Part shown: piece by piece, positions 33,706 through 45,043 of the stretch
Position numbering within the stretch: the first letter of the stretch is position 1
Layout of the letters: each line of letters starts with the position of its first letter
NCBI RefSeq assembly: GCF_023856365.1
Contig: NC_064550.1
Location: 20,833,629 to 20,897,628, forward strand
Direction of reading: 5' to 3'
Source: Brienomyrus brachyistius
Taxonomy: Eukaryota; Chordata; Actinopteri; Osteoglossiformes; Mormyridae
Length of the DNA stretch: 64,000 bases
Notes under the pieces: model-generated
What the model was told of the DNA's origin: nothing
What the model saw: the letters and a program-made list of their open reading frames with translations, nothing else
Database searches by the model: none
Program-made: the position numbers and the translations under genes

Positions 33706-33850
33706 CAGTGGTTCTCAATCCTGTTCATGATCCAGTCAGAAAGTCTTCATCCAAACCCTCTTCAATTAGTCACATTCATTGTTAGTCTATTAAGGTCCAT
33801 ATGAGCCCAATTAAGGTAGGGATGGAATGAAAACATTCAGGCGGGCGGGG
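33706..33850 (+). repeat. CAGTGGTTCTCAA-type repeat fragment
   Basis: Starts CAGTGGTTCTCAATCCTGTT, a terminus common to hAT-type non-autonomous elements in vertebrates. The other terminus is not found, and a G-rich run at 33840-33852 closes it. Confidence 0.45.
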
Positions 33851-33884
33851 GGGCACCATAAACAGAATAGATAACTACTGCCTT

Positions 33885-34005
33885 CCAGCAAGTAGGAGAT
33901 TAAGAACCCAATGGCAGAATTACACTGAAGACACTGGGATTCAAACCAGCAACCTGCTGACCACAGTCACAGCAGCCTAATCTGCTAAGCCACATAACAC
34001 AACAG
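33885..34005 (-). mobile_element. tRNA-derived SINE 5' part
   Basis: On the minus strand: TGTGGCTTAGCAGATTAGG (A box) and GGTTGCTGGTTTGAATCCC (B box), then CAGTGTAATTCTGCCATTGG. The 3' tail is missing. Confidence 0.7.
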
Positions 34006-36204
34006 AGAGAGAACCAACGTAGTATTGATTTATTTCACTGGAGTATAAATTAACTTATTATGGTGAAGGGTCATTTCTTAGTAAAATACATTGGTTTTAA
34101 TTAAATAATTAATTTCCCTTGTGACAGAAATCCAACAGCTCTGCTACAATAACTGCTCCTCCAGCATGGGCTTCTGCTGGGCATTGTGGTGAACAAAGCG
34201 AGGGACCCCCTGCTTCTCATGGTTCACTGGCCTGCAGTTCATCTAGATTAGCATAGCTAGATCAGATAGATTAGTCCTTCTTTCAGACATTAGCTCTCTG
34301 GCATTGGGCTGGTTCGGGCTGCTTTTACGAGCGAATCCACTAAACAGTGTGATTTATTTTAAATAAATAAACGTCGCATTCTAGCGAAACCGAACGTCCT
34401 GTGGCTCATATACACTTTTGCAACAGCAAGGAGCAAAGCAATTAAGTGGAGGCTTGATGAGATAGTCGCCCTCGTGTTCTGGGCCTCCTTTGATTTCCGA
34501 AACCCAAGCCTTATCGTTCTGGTCTTTCGATTACTGTTTTGGGTGATGAGTGGTAATGAGGATATTAGAATAAGCTAACCTCATTTGGAGCTTAAGGTTT
34601 TAATATATTCAATGCAAAATGGAAGCGGGGGCAGATTTCACATTTTAAAAGATAATTAGCTGAATAGTCCTTCAAAGACAACCCTGTGCATACTGAAATA
34701 AAATATTCGATTTAAATGTGCCATCCCTCTCAATAGATCTGCTTCTTTGTTTTCTACATTACCATCAAAATCAGCTGCATACGAGTACTGAAAGTCCTTA
34801 GTATTTTTCGGTCACTACATTTTATGCGCGCATACCATTGACTTTACTTATCGCCAGCTTTGTACTGTAGCATTACTTAAGGCTGATTGAATTTTCGAAT
34901 AGCATTCATTTACAGGAATAATTCACGAAGAATGCAGGGTCCAGCAGACCCGGTCAATAATTTTCTTCTCCGCAGGCCTAGCCTCTCTTGAAATCACACA
35001 GCGGGACAGATTTTAAAGGGCGACGAGGGGGTTCGACTTAATCCTGTGTTGTTTTATTTGTGTATTGCATTGCATTCTGAAAGCTGAATGGCCAATTTAC
35101 TTAATTTTTCAATGGGCGACTCCATTGCCAATCTCCCTGGGCTTGGCTCCCCATTTACCAGTTTTCAAACCATGTAATCATTATGGTTACTGCAGTTTGA
35201 AAGGCATGGGTAGCATGTGGAAAAGGTCCATAGTCACACCATAGTTGGCAGTGGTCAAACTCAAAAGAAACTACGGCACATTTTCATGACACGTATTTAT
35301 AGATATGTTCACATACAGAGTGAGGGAAAGTTGATTAAGTGTTCATTAATTATATAAAATATCCATATATAATATTTTCATTAATAATCTTGATTGTTAA
35401 TAATGTGTGCATGATTTAAAAAGTATGCGTCCTTATGAATCCATTATCAAAACTCATGAAAAAAAAGTAATGATTGGGCTTTCTGGACCCCTTCTGTTGA
35501 CTCTAAAACCATATGGTTTGAAATTTGAATTACCAACATGAAATTGGACAGAACAAATTAAATCCACATGTCTGGCTTGAGACCAACAGACCAACATGTA
35601 CTTCTTCTAAATACAACTTCGAAAAATGAGTTTTTTCCCCTGGGAAATTTAATTCAAGCAAACAGTCCCACTATGTAATTTATAAAGGCTCATTCTAAAA
35701 TTATACAATTAGACATCATTTTCAAATTCTTTAAACGCATTGCTTTAAGGTATAATTAAAGTAAACCACACCACTTTGTTCACGTATCATTTTTAGATGC
35801 AAAAATATTTCGGTCTTCCATTTATAGTTCAAATGTTTTATTTTTGACTGATTAGTAATGCAGAACAGATGTTTTGCGCGCGCGCATGTGTGTGTGTGTG
35901 GGGTTGTAAGATGGTGATGTCACAGAAGTGGTTTTGGACATTACTAAATATATACCGAGGCATATTTACAATTAACCTACTTAATATTACAGTGCAGAGT
36001 TAGGCATGGGTGGTAGACATGCATTTCTACCCGTTTTGTTGGAGTACTGAGTATGTTTACGGGAGCGATGCAGTTGGGGGGGGAGGGGTCAACGATTCTA
36101 CCCTTACCAGGGAGGGATGCGAGTCTATCACAAGGAAAACATTTTCGTATGTATATTTATAATATATGCACATTATGCTCAAATGTAGAGAATAGTAGCA
36201 GTGC
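34006..36204. other. Repeat-poor DNA
   Basis: 34250-34700 is free of recognised repeats and holds homeodomain-type words (GATAATTAGCTGA). A CG/TG run lies at 35875-35900 and a G-rich run near 36076-36089. No exon recognised. Confidence 0.35.
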
Positions 36205-37256
36205 TGCCACTGTTTTGGGGCTTTCCACAAGATTTTGGAGTGTGTGGGAATTTCTCATCCTGAAGAGCATTTGTGAGGCCCGGCACTGATGTTGGATGTG
36301 AAGGCCTGGCTCGCAATCCCTATGTTAGTTCATCTCAAAGGTGTTCGTTGGGGTTGAGGTCAGGCTTTTGTGTGGGCCAGTTGAGTTTTTCCACACTAAA
36401 CCCACCAAACCATGCCTTTATGGACCTTGCTTTGTGCACTAAGGCACAGTCATGCTGGTTCCCAGAACTTTTCCCACAAAATTGGAAGCGTAGAATCATC
36501 CAAAATGTCTTGATATGCTGAAGCATCAAGAGTGTCCTTCACTGGAACTATGTGGCCTAGCCCAACCTCTGACAAAAAGCCCATAACATTATCCCTTCTC
36601 CACCACACTTCACAGTCTGCACCATGCAGTCAGGCAGGTAAGGCTCTCCTGGCATCCGCCAAACCCAGACTCATCCATCAGACTGCCAGACAAAGACTGT
36701 GATTACTCACTCCACAGAACACGTTTCCGCTGCTCCAGAGGCCAGTGGCGGCGTGCTTTACACCACTGCATCCAGCGCTGGCCATTGAGCTTGGTGACGT
36801 GAGGTTTGCAGGCAGCTGCTCAGCCATGAAAGCTCATTCCATGAAGCTTCCGGCGTGGAGTTTTTGTGTTGGAGTTAATGCCAGAGTAAGTTTAGAACTC
36901 TGCAGTTATTTACTGAACTGTTACCGGCTTTTATGCACCACGTGCCTCAGTACTCAGTGACCCCACTCTGCTACTTTACGTGGTTTTTGTTGTTCCTGAA
37001 CACTTCCACTTTGCAATAACACCACTTACAGTTGACCGTGGAATCCAGCAAGGAAGAAATTTCACTGACTTATTGCAAAAGTGGCATCCTACGACATTAC
37101 CAAGCTTATATACGCCAAGCTCTGCAGAATGACGCATTTTTTCGCAAATGTTTGCAAACCTGACTGCACAGGTAGGCACCTGTGGCAATAGGTCTGAATG
37201 AAACACCAGAAGTCAATAATTAAGAGGTGTGTCCCAATACTTTTGGTGGTTATATA
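36205..37256 (-). pseudogene. Decayed Tc1-like transposase gene
   Basis: Minus-strand pieces in order from 37206 down: an N-terminal DNA-binding part (VVGCHFCNKSVKF, then PRSTVSGVIAKWKCSGTT), a middle part readable only as DNA similarity, and near 36335-36529 a C-terminal catalytic part (HDCALVHKARSIKAWF, LNWPTQKPDLNPNEHL). These correspond to the helix-turn-helix and DDE domains of Tc1-type transposases. Frameshifts and stops separate them. The right terminus at about 37226-37256 carries CCCAATACTTTTGGTGGTTA; no matching left terminus was found, so the element is probably truncated near 36205. Confidence 0.8.
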
Positions 37257-37258
37257 GT

Positions 37259-37582
37259 ATATGCAGCAGCAGAAAAAATTAAGAGACCCCAGCACATTTT
37301 CTTGTTTAACTCATTTCTCAATTTATGGGTGTGCATCTGTGAATAATCATCTCTGCCATTAGAGAGTCACTTCCGCCCTCTACCTGGCTGGTTTCTGGTC
37401 GTTCCCAGTGTCTCCTGCTTCACCTTATTCTTGTGTCCTGCTGTCTTAGAAATTTTGAACCCGGAAGCGACCTGCTGCTCAGCGCAGCCTTCTGCCAGCA
37501 GAACCAGAAGTAAACCAGGATTTAAAAATGCAGATTTGTTTAAAAATATAGAGTGGTCTCTTTTTTTTTCCCACGACTGTAT
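37259..37582. mobile_element. MITE abutting the Tc1-like element
   Basis: Left end ATGCAGCAGCAGAAAAAATT plus AAGAGACCCC; right end GTGGTCTC followed by poly-T and CCACGACTGTAT. The reverse complement of the right end reads ATACAGTCGTGG..AAAGAGACCAC, so the ends are imperfect inverted repeats. About 320 bp without coding capacity. Its interior (37376-37562) recurs at 39347-39540. Confidence 0.6.
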
Positions 37583-37762
37583 AAAAGAATGCAGTCCAGT
37601 TGCAATGAGTGCAAAGTTTTGTTAGATGTTAAATCAAAATGTTCCTAAACTGTTCATGGTCCACCAGTATCCATTCATGAGGTGACTAGAGTGACTATAC
37701 ATAATGCGGGTGATTCAGCAAACACTTCCGGAAGCAAAAAGAGATGTGATTTGGGTGACATT
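37583..37762. other. Unassigned short spacer
   Basis: Nothing recognised. Confidence 0.4.
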
Positions 37763-38058
37763 CAACCATTTTCCACAACCACTTATCCTATTCGAGGTTG
37801 CAGGAGTCCAAAGCCTATGGGCACGAGGTAGGGAATAACCCAGGATGGGGCACCAACCCATCGCAGGACGCACTCACACACCATCCACGGACCCATCCCC
37901 ATAGCATATTTTTGGACTGTGGGGGGAAACCCAGAGTACCTGGGGGAAACCCCATGATCACAAGGGGAACATCATGCAAACTTCACACACATGGAACCCA
38001 GTGAGTTGAACCCAGAGGTGTGAGAGAACAGTGCTAACCACTGCACTATCGTGCCACC
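37763..38058 (-). mobile_element. tRNA-derived SINE, near full length
   Basis: On the minus strand it starts GTGGCACGATAGTGCAGTGG (A box), has CTCACACCTCTGGGTTCAAC (B box), then GAAGTTTGCATGATGTTCCC, TACTCTGGGTTTCCCCCC, CCAAAAATATGCTATGGGG, and ends GGATAAGTGGTTGTGGAAAA. This copy defines the long-body family that appears in pieces at 4846, 6358, 6674, 8390, 8500 and 30040. Confidence 0.85.
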
Positions 38059-38609
38059 TACCTGGGTCACATTGTTATGTATCATGATTGCGCTTGGCTG
38101 CGTTGGACTGGAGATGATTTCAGCACTGACTTACTTTTTGAGCGCCTGCTTACATCTTTAGTTCCCGCCTACAGAGCTGCAGAAACACTGGTCTAGAAAT
38201 ACGACTTGTCATTATTTCATTTTGCGAAGGTACTGGAAGTGTAAATATGTATCAGGTAGAAAGCCTGGCCCACAACAAGATTTTGGCTTTATGATACAGA
38301 CACTGGAGTAAAGCACTTAAGCAAAATTGGGTTGGCAAATATTTATGTGTCAAAGAGCTTTTTGAGTCTCTGATTTTAGTGTGGATCCAAAGCAAATCAT
38401 CATGAACCTGGAGTGCCCTCAATGTTTTGATGCACTATACTGCCATAAGTCTTAATTGGTCCTTAATTACCTCTAATATATTATGGCACTATAGTACACA
38501 CCCCACGCTTTTCAGCAAATCCTTGACATAAGCATTGGGGTATGATAGCATGTTCGGTGTCAGTCAAGTAATAGGAAGCTCAAACAAGTAACAGTCAAAC
38601 ATTGCCTTT
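38059..38609. other. Unassigned DNA
   Basis: No feature recognised. Confidence 0.4.
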
Positions 38610-38710
38610 TCTTAAATATTTATATATGTTTATAATGCTTTATGAATGCATTATAATGCATAATGAATGTGCTTATAATTGCTAAAAACATGGCCTTAAG
38701 TGTTACCATT
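38610..38710 (+). mobile_element. GGTAACA-type MITE fragment, third copy
   Basis: Contains TTATAATGCTTTATGAATGC and ATTATAATGCATAATGAA and ends CCTTAAGTGTTACCATTT, matching 28930-29085. Confidence 0.5.
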
Positions 38711-39346
38711 TACATATTTAAAATGTATTCATTTAAATGTGCTAAATGGCATTCTGAGCTCTTTTGCCTTGTGCCCTGCGCTGTTCTGAACAGAATCCAA
38801 GCTTAACGGTCACTGAGTAACAAATAAGTTAAGGATGAAACAGGCAACTCCAAAACGTGCTTTTGTTCTCCAAATGTAATGCTCAGAATCTAAATCCCCC
38901 AAATACCACCGGTCTTAGAATTTCACATATTTCGATGAGGCATAAGATCATAGAGAATCACACTAAAATAAAGGGAATGCCCCTTTTCCTTAGTTTCAAT
39001 TTGAAAATAATAATAATAGATCAAAAAAGTACAATTTTCTTTATTGATGTGCAATATCTCACAGAGAAGCAAAATTAGACAAAATGAGTTTTTGCTGGGG
39101 CTCTAGGTGAATGAAGTGCTAAGATTTTACTCTAGAAGTTTCACATTGTGATACATATTATGCCTAACAGTTTGGCTAATATCCCCCCCATCGTTACCTT
39201 TTATATTTTCATTTGTACTCCGACCGCGTGGACAGAAACCAATAACTTCCTGAAAATGATAACCAATTAGACTGTAGAGCAGGTGGGTGCAAGCAACTAG
39301 AGGAGGTGGGTCCAACCAATCAGATGTCCCGGCTAGTTGCTCTAGA

Positions 39347-39540
39347 TGCTCTCTACCTGGCTGGTTTTTGGTCCCTCCCAGTGCCTCCTGCTTTACTTTG
39401 TTCTTATATACTGCTGTATTAGAAATTGTGAGCCTTGTAGTAGCCTACTGCACAGTGTAGCCTTCTGCCAGCAGAACCAGGATTAAACCAGGATATGAGA
39501 AGGCAGGCTTTAAAAAAATATAGAGTGGTCTCTTATTTTA
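39347..39540. repeat. Second copy of the 37376-37562 MITE interior
   Basis: Shares CTCTACCTGGCTGGTTT, a TCCCAGTGYCTCCTGCTT block, AGCCTTCTGCCAGCAGAACC and TATAGAGTGGTCTCTT, in the same orientation about 2 kb away. The left terminus is missing here. Confidence 0.7.
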
Positions 39541-41275
39541 CATGCACATTTATTTATTTGTATGTTTATGTTTTTGTTTGTTTATTTATGACATACCTTT
39601 TCTTTGTTTATCTTAATTCGGTTTATTGTTTTGTGTATTTTTCATCTTGGTGGTATGTTTAAATTCGATTCTCATGTGACCAGCTACACCAAAACAAATT
39701 CCTTGTACTTTTTGTACAAGGCAAACAACTGGATTCCAGTTCAGATTCCAGCTTGTCCTTGCTGAATTCAGTCTATGCTCCGCAGCAGTCATTCGCCTCT
39801 GCTTGGCCTACTGCTCATACTAAACCTGGTTGTTTTCTTTGTTTTAACGTCACAGCCCATGTGATACAAACAGGTTAAGAAAGATGCAGTTTTTTGAATA
39901 AGATAGGGGAATGATTTGGGAAGGACAATAAGGGAAGAGATGATGTCTGGAAATCAATCACATTGGTCACTTTACTGTTACGGTAACTGTCTGCTCTGAG
40001 ACACTGACTCGACACCGAATCGCTCCCTTTTTCATTGACTTGTTTCTGTCGAGGGGGAGGACTGGCACCAATTTCCCATCTCAGTTTGGTTCTGTTCTCA
40101 CCTGGAGTCTGGATCTTATTACTGAAGCCAGACGACAGAGTCAGAGTACTGAACGCTAAAGAAAGCAGAGCCCTGCTTGTTTTCCCACCAAAGCCCATAA
40201 ATTAACTAAAAATGTACTGAAAAGACCCTTTAAAAAAAAAAAAAAAAATGTTTCTCATAGGTCTGTTGATTACTGTATGATGAAAACATGCCCTGTGAAT
40301 ACTCCCCGCAGAAATAAGCAATATGGATTTTGCTGTTATTTCCAATTTTTGTTGCTTATCTACGCACACAGGTACATGATTAAATTACTAATATGTTATA
40401 TCTGAGTTTTTTTTGCACATTCCCATACTGAGATTTACAGAGCTTATGAAACGGCTTGCCGGAAAGACAATCCTATTTCTTGCTTTTATTACCCTTTTAT
40501 CTCACGTATTGGTATTTCAGAACGTGATGGCCACTTCTGCTGTGCTTCTCCTGCCACTTGCCTGGGAATTATAAATATTTCGTAAGCACCAAAGCAAAAT
40601 GTTCAATCACTGCTGTACCTGACAGCTCTTGACAAAGGGATGTTTCTGGAGCAATTAGCAAGAACGGTTGCCCAGCACAGTTCTCTAAATTTGAAGTATC
40701 CGATGTAGAAATAAATCAGGATTTAGGGTATGTGTGCTGGTGACTTTTCTATTTAGCTAGTTTAGATTTGTTTCTCTTTTCTGTATTCAAATGAAACATG
40801 CAATTTCGATTATTCATTTCACTCTGAAAGTCCCCGTTACGAACGTCTCCATACGACAATGTCTGAACTTCACTCATCTGATCATGTGCAGAAGGAATTC
40901 AAGGCATGGTTTCAAAAAGATTTCCTGAAACACAATGCTTTCTGCATTCTCTGCCTTCTTGCGGAAGCCCATCCCTTAATAAATTTTACGGCTCAAAGCC
41001 ATATTGCTTATTTCTTGAGAGAAGCACTGGGTATTTTTAATTCGGTCAAACATCACTCTGCAGTATGAATTACTTCTCCTTGACAACCTCCGAAGGTGAT
41101 TCAGGCACAAATAATGAGGAATAATGGAGATACAGGACTGAAGACTGACGGCCCATAATTCGATTTTTTTCAGTTGCTATTTCAAAGATGGTTTCTTACA
41201 GGGGAAGCATCATGAGGATGGGGGAAAATTCCAGAATTTTTTAATGGTGAAGGAAATTAAGGGGCCATTATTCAG
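39541..41275. other. Unassigned DNA
   Basis: T/A-rich tetranucleotide patch at 39545-39600 and an A run near 40232-40248. A 107-codon minus frame at 39875-40198 is unrecognised. Confidence 0.4.
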
Positions 41276-41408
41276 AGAGGGGACCAACCTTATCATTAAC
41301 CAATGATATGTTTTAAATCAATGAATGACAGGGGAGGAGGGACTCCAGGATCCAATCAGCATCCAGCTGGGACCAGTGGCCCTTTGGCCCCACCCCTGTA
41401 TATGCCCC
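41276..41408. repeat. Dispersed repeat, copy B
   Basis: Aligns with 416-545; see there for the shared blocks. Downstream, 41400-41535 carries AATAAA words, but these are not clearly part of the repeat. Confidence 0.6.
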
Positions 41409-41640
41409 AGATAAATAAAATGAATCAAAACTACCAAGCCTTTACTCTGGAGAACATGACCAGGAAAAGATCTCAGTATCTCAGTGTTGTCTTTCCCCTG
41501 AGCTGTATCCGTTCTTCAATAAAGCAATTCAGTCAATGACATTATTATTGTAATTGCTGGGTACGATTAATTTTTTTGGGAATTATATGATGAGGAAGAA
41601 TATCAATATGCTGATCAAACCAGGAATATGAATTTACTTC

Positions 41641-41679
41641 TACTACTACTACTACTACTACTATTATTATTATTATTAT
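41641..41679. repeat. (CTA)n(TTA)n microsatellite
   Basis: A pure trinucleotide run changing from TAC/CTA to TTA units. Confidence 0.9.
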
Positions 41680-43823
41680 GAAAATGCCAGGAAATTAACA
41701 AAATTAAGAGAAACAAGAGGCTGGTTGGAGATGCAAGCCTATGTGAAATACCAGAATGCTTATGAAGAAGGTACATATTCAGGCAATCACCAGCCCGTTC
41801 TCCTTTAACACGCCGTCCTCGTCTGACCCCCCCCCCGCATGCAGGCCTGGTTTCCGTGGGGGCACCCTCGATTCTCAGCAAGAGAAACATCACTTACCGT
41901 CAAGAGGTAGGGAGGGAGGGGGGGGAGGGGGGGTGCTCCAGAACCGTTTGAAACCGATATCAAGCTGACTATCACTGACTTTCATTAGAGCACAGAACCT
42001 TAGCAACAAACCCAACCAGTACGATCATAGCATTAGTATTAGTACTTTAAACCTCTCAGAGGAGAAGTAATAAAAGATGTGGCCTGGAATAGATTTGCAT
42101 CATACTCTCCTATTAAGCCAGCAATCCATGATCGCCTAGGGTACATTCTGGATGTGCATATAGTCAAAGCAGACCGGTGGATATCAGTTGTCAACATACT
42201 TTGTGGATCCTGAGAAACACCTTTACATTTATTCACTGTGTGTTGCTGCTTATATACGGGATGATGTTGTTTACGTTAAAGCGCATCCATTTCACACTTC
42301 GGGCAGGCGTGACTGGATTGCTGCATTGACCAATCAGAAGTGCACTTCAAAGAACATTTTATGATGACACATGGTGGGGATTTGAATCTAAAAATATTTT
42401 GAGGTCTCACAAGCACACAGACACTCACCGCATGCTCACTTGTCAGTCGTGACCATTACTTACTTTGCTGTTTCACTGCCTTTAGTCGTAAAGCCCATGT
42501 TCACACTTATTGTGTGCGTACTCTGTGCGCGCGTGTGTGCAACATGAGACAAATCGATGTTCCGGGGGTAGAGTGAGGTCATGGGAGCATCCCCTGTGCT
42601 TCCTTCTAACCGATCAATAGTTTACGATAAGCTTGTTCTGTGTGAGCGAGCATCTGGGAGTAATGCTATAGTTCTTTTGGATTTTATGGGTTTTTTTTTT
42701 TGCTCAAGTATATCAAGAACTTATATTTGTGTGTTATTCACTTTGGCGAACCATTTGTGACACAAGGCTGCCTAATAAAGCTCCATGTTCCAGCGGCTGG
42801 ATCCGTTCACCTTCTGGGTGCTTGAGTTTGCTTACTGTCAGGAATACTGAAGGCAAGGTAAGGCTCTGTGTGGGTTTCTTGTCTCGGCAGAGTTTCCCAG
42901 ATGGCCTTCCCAGTCCCCATGGTCACTAAGGCAACCAGAGCCAGACATCCCTAATTGAGGTGAAGTTTGAAGATTACAAACGTGGCCGAGGGTCCACCCA
43001 GAGAAGATAAGGAAGTTGCACTACCTGTTTTTAAACATTATTACATCTGAGCCATTATTTTCCACAATATTATTCTTGGTCAGTTATTTTTGGCTGATGG
43101 TAATCACATAAACACATACTGGTGGCTGCGCTGAACGTCTACAGAAGTACAAAATCTGTTTGTTCACCAGGTCTATAGATTTCACATACTGATACAACAC
43201 AAATCGAGGAACTTAGAAACCTGTAGTTATAAAAACAACCAATAACATCTTTCCCTTATGTATGTTCTGCCATCAGGGAGGCCCAACCTGTTTCGGGGCT
43301 GTAAGCAAAATGCGATTAAGCTACTTGTCACATTGTCGTCTTCCGATTCTGACAGGCTGATCAGATGAGGGCGCCCCCTGGTGGTTCCAAGGGCCTGCTG
43401 CTTAGTTTGCTTATACCCTGGGCTGGCGCGGAGCAGCAGCAGGAATAACTCAGGTGCAGGTCCCACCCTCTTCACTGGTTGGAGTTTTGTTGATAGGATT
43501 GGCAAGGCCCCTGGACCCATTTACAAATGCTGGTGGGGGGGAGTGAGTACACATTAGGGAGCCGATTTATAGATAACGAGCAAAAACAAAAAGCAACTGT
43601 GGAGGCAGCATTGAAACAATACCGCATGTCACTATTAACTGAATACGTCACTGAGTCTGGAAGGCTAACCCAACTCGTACTGTTCTGAATGTTCTTTTGC
43701 TATTCATGCTATTCGTTAATGAAGAACTATATTGTCGGTGTGTCATTGTCAAGGTACTCGCTAGTTAACTTATGACTGGCAATAGAATCCTACTAACATC
43801 AGTTAATTAATTGAAAATGATAC
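41680..43823. other. Unassigned DNA with C- and G-rich tracts
   Basis: C run at 41827-41837 and G-rich run at 41908-41935. A 97-codon minus frame at 43227-43520 is unrecognised. No repeat element identified with confidence. Confidence 0.4.
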
Positions 43824-44242
43824 AGATAGTCTCCGGCTTAAGAATGTCCAATTTATGGACATCTCGCACTTAAATAATCTGAGTTAAACACAATGGTTTA
43901 TAATAAGGAACCCATAAACTACTTTGTCACGCTTATGAAAACATCGCATGGCTTCAGTGGCTCATCGACTCAAGTTACAGTACAGTACTGCATGTAGTTA
44001 CTTTAATTATTACTGTATTATTATTATGCACTATATTATTATGCCTTCACTATATCTTGAAGTCTTTCTTAAGTGTTTTATATGTATAGAAAGATAAAAT
44101 GTATACTATATATGAAGACAAACATTTGACTATCTGACGCTAAATAAGGATTGTATGTAGCTGGTTTGAATTAGCTACAAATTCACATAAGCACATTGTT
44201 AGGGAAGAGATCTCGTTCGTAACCGGGGGGCTGCCTGCAATT
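43824..44242. mobile_element. MITE, copy 1 of a two-copy family
   Basis: Left end TACAGATAGTCTCCGGCTTA; right end TTCGTAACCGGGGGGCTGCC, whose reverse complement is GGCAGCCCCCCGGTTACGAA, so the ends are degenerate inverted repeats. The interior block AAGACAAACATTTGACTA and ACGCTAAATAAG recurs at 46785-47058. Confidence 0.6.
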
Positions 44243-44950
44243 TGTGTTCTTGCCTTTGCCTACAATGAACTTCCATAAGAATTAGGATATATTTGTATGT
44301 CCCAGGACCAACGCCGGTTAAGCGTGTCAGGTACATTGTTTATTTAGAGAATTTGTTGTAATTAACCTTGAAATTGTGACACGAACTCCTTCTCGGTTTC
44401 CATGGCTACTGTAAGCAAGTGAATAACCGATTCTCCAAAATGACGTTTTTCTTGGCCAGCTGGAGTGATTCAGTGTAGCAAGAGATGAAATGACTGGGCT
44501 CGGGTCAAAGCATTTATCTACCAAGGCTTTAATATGGCTTGGAGATGTTATCAGGTCTGGCCACAACATTGCAGTGTAAGGAGCTGCATTATTTAGTTGC
44601 TGGTGTGTCTACAGTATAAGATTGCCCTTTTCAATGAAAGGCGTTACGAGACAGCTAGTGGCGGAGCTGAGAGGGATGTGGCTTGTTTCCTATCACACTC
44701 TGCGCCAGCTTTATCTTCTTCCATCGGCTTCATATTTCAGGAAACGGAACATTCCAGAAGACGTTACTGAGTGTAGGAGTTGGCGCTCACTGAGGTAGAT
44801 GTTGATTAGTTCACCATTAATGGTTGTGTAAAAGGTTTTTTTTATTTATTTATTTTACTTTGTTCCTTAAAGAACAGTGATGGTGACACGTCGCATCTAC
44901 AAAATGTTCAATGCAATCCTTCACATCTGTTCAAGTAAAGGAGGAAAACC
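44243..44950. other. Repeat-poor DNA
   Basis: 44330-44640 has no recognised repeat and contains words such as GGGTCAAAGCATTTATCTAC; it is a candidate conserved non-coding element by appearance only. Confidence 0.3.
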
Positions 44951-45043
44951 CATCCATCCATCCATACATCCATCCATCCATCCATCCATCCATCCATCCA
45001 TCCATCCATACATCCATCCATCCATCCATACATCCATCCATCC
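44951..45043. repeat. (CATC)n microsatellite
   Basis: About 23 tetranucleotide units with a few CATA variants. No SINE body lies next to it, unlike the shorter runs at 4846 and 6505. Confidence 0.95.

Noticed and set aside
39200..39330. Inverted CTAGTTGCTCTAG/AGCAACTAGAGG words as element ends
   Set aside because: The symmetric parts are about ten bases long and no second copy was found.
44951..45043. CRISPR-like or telomeric array
   Set aside because: It is a plain (CATC)n microsatellite with no spacers and no telomere motif.
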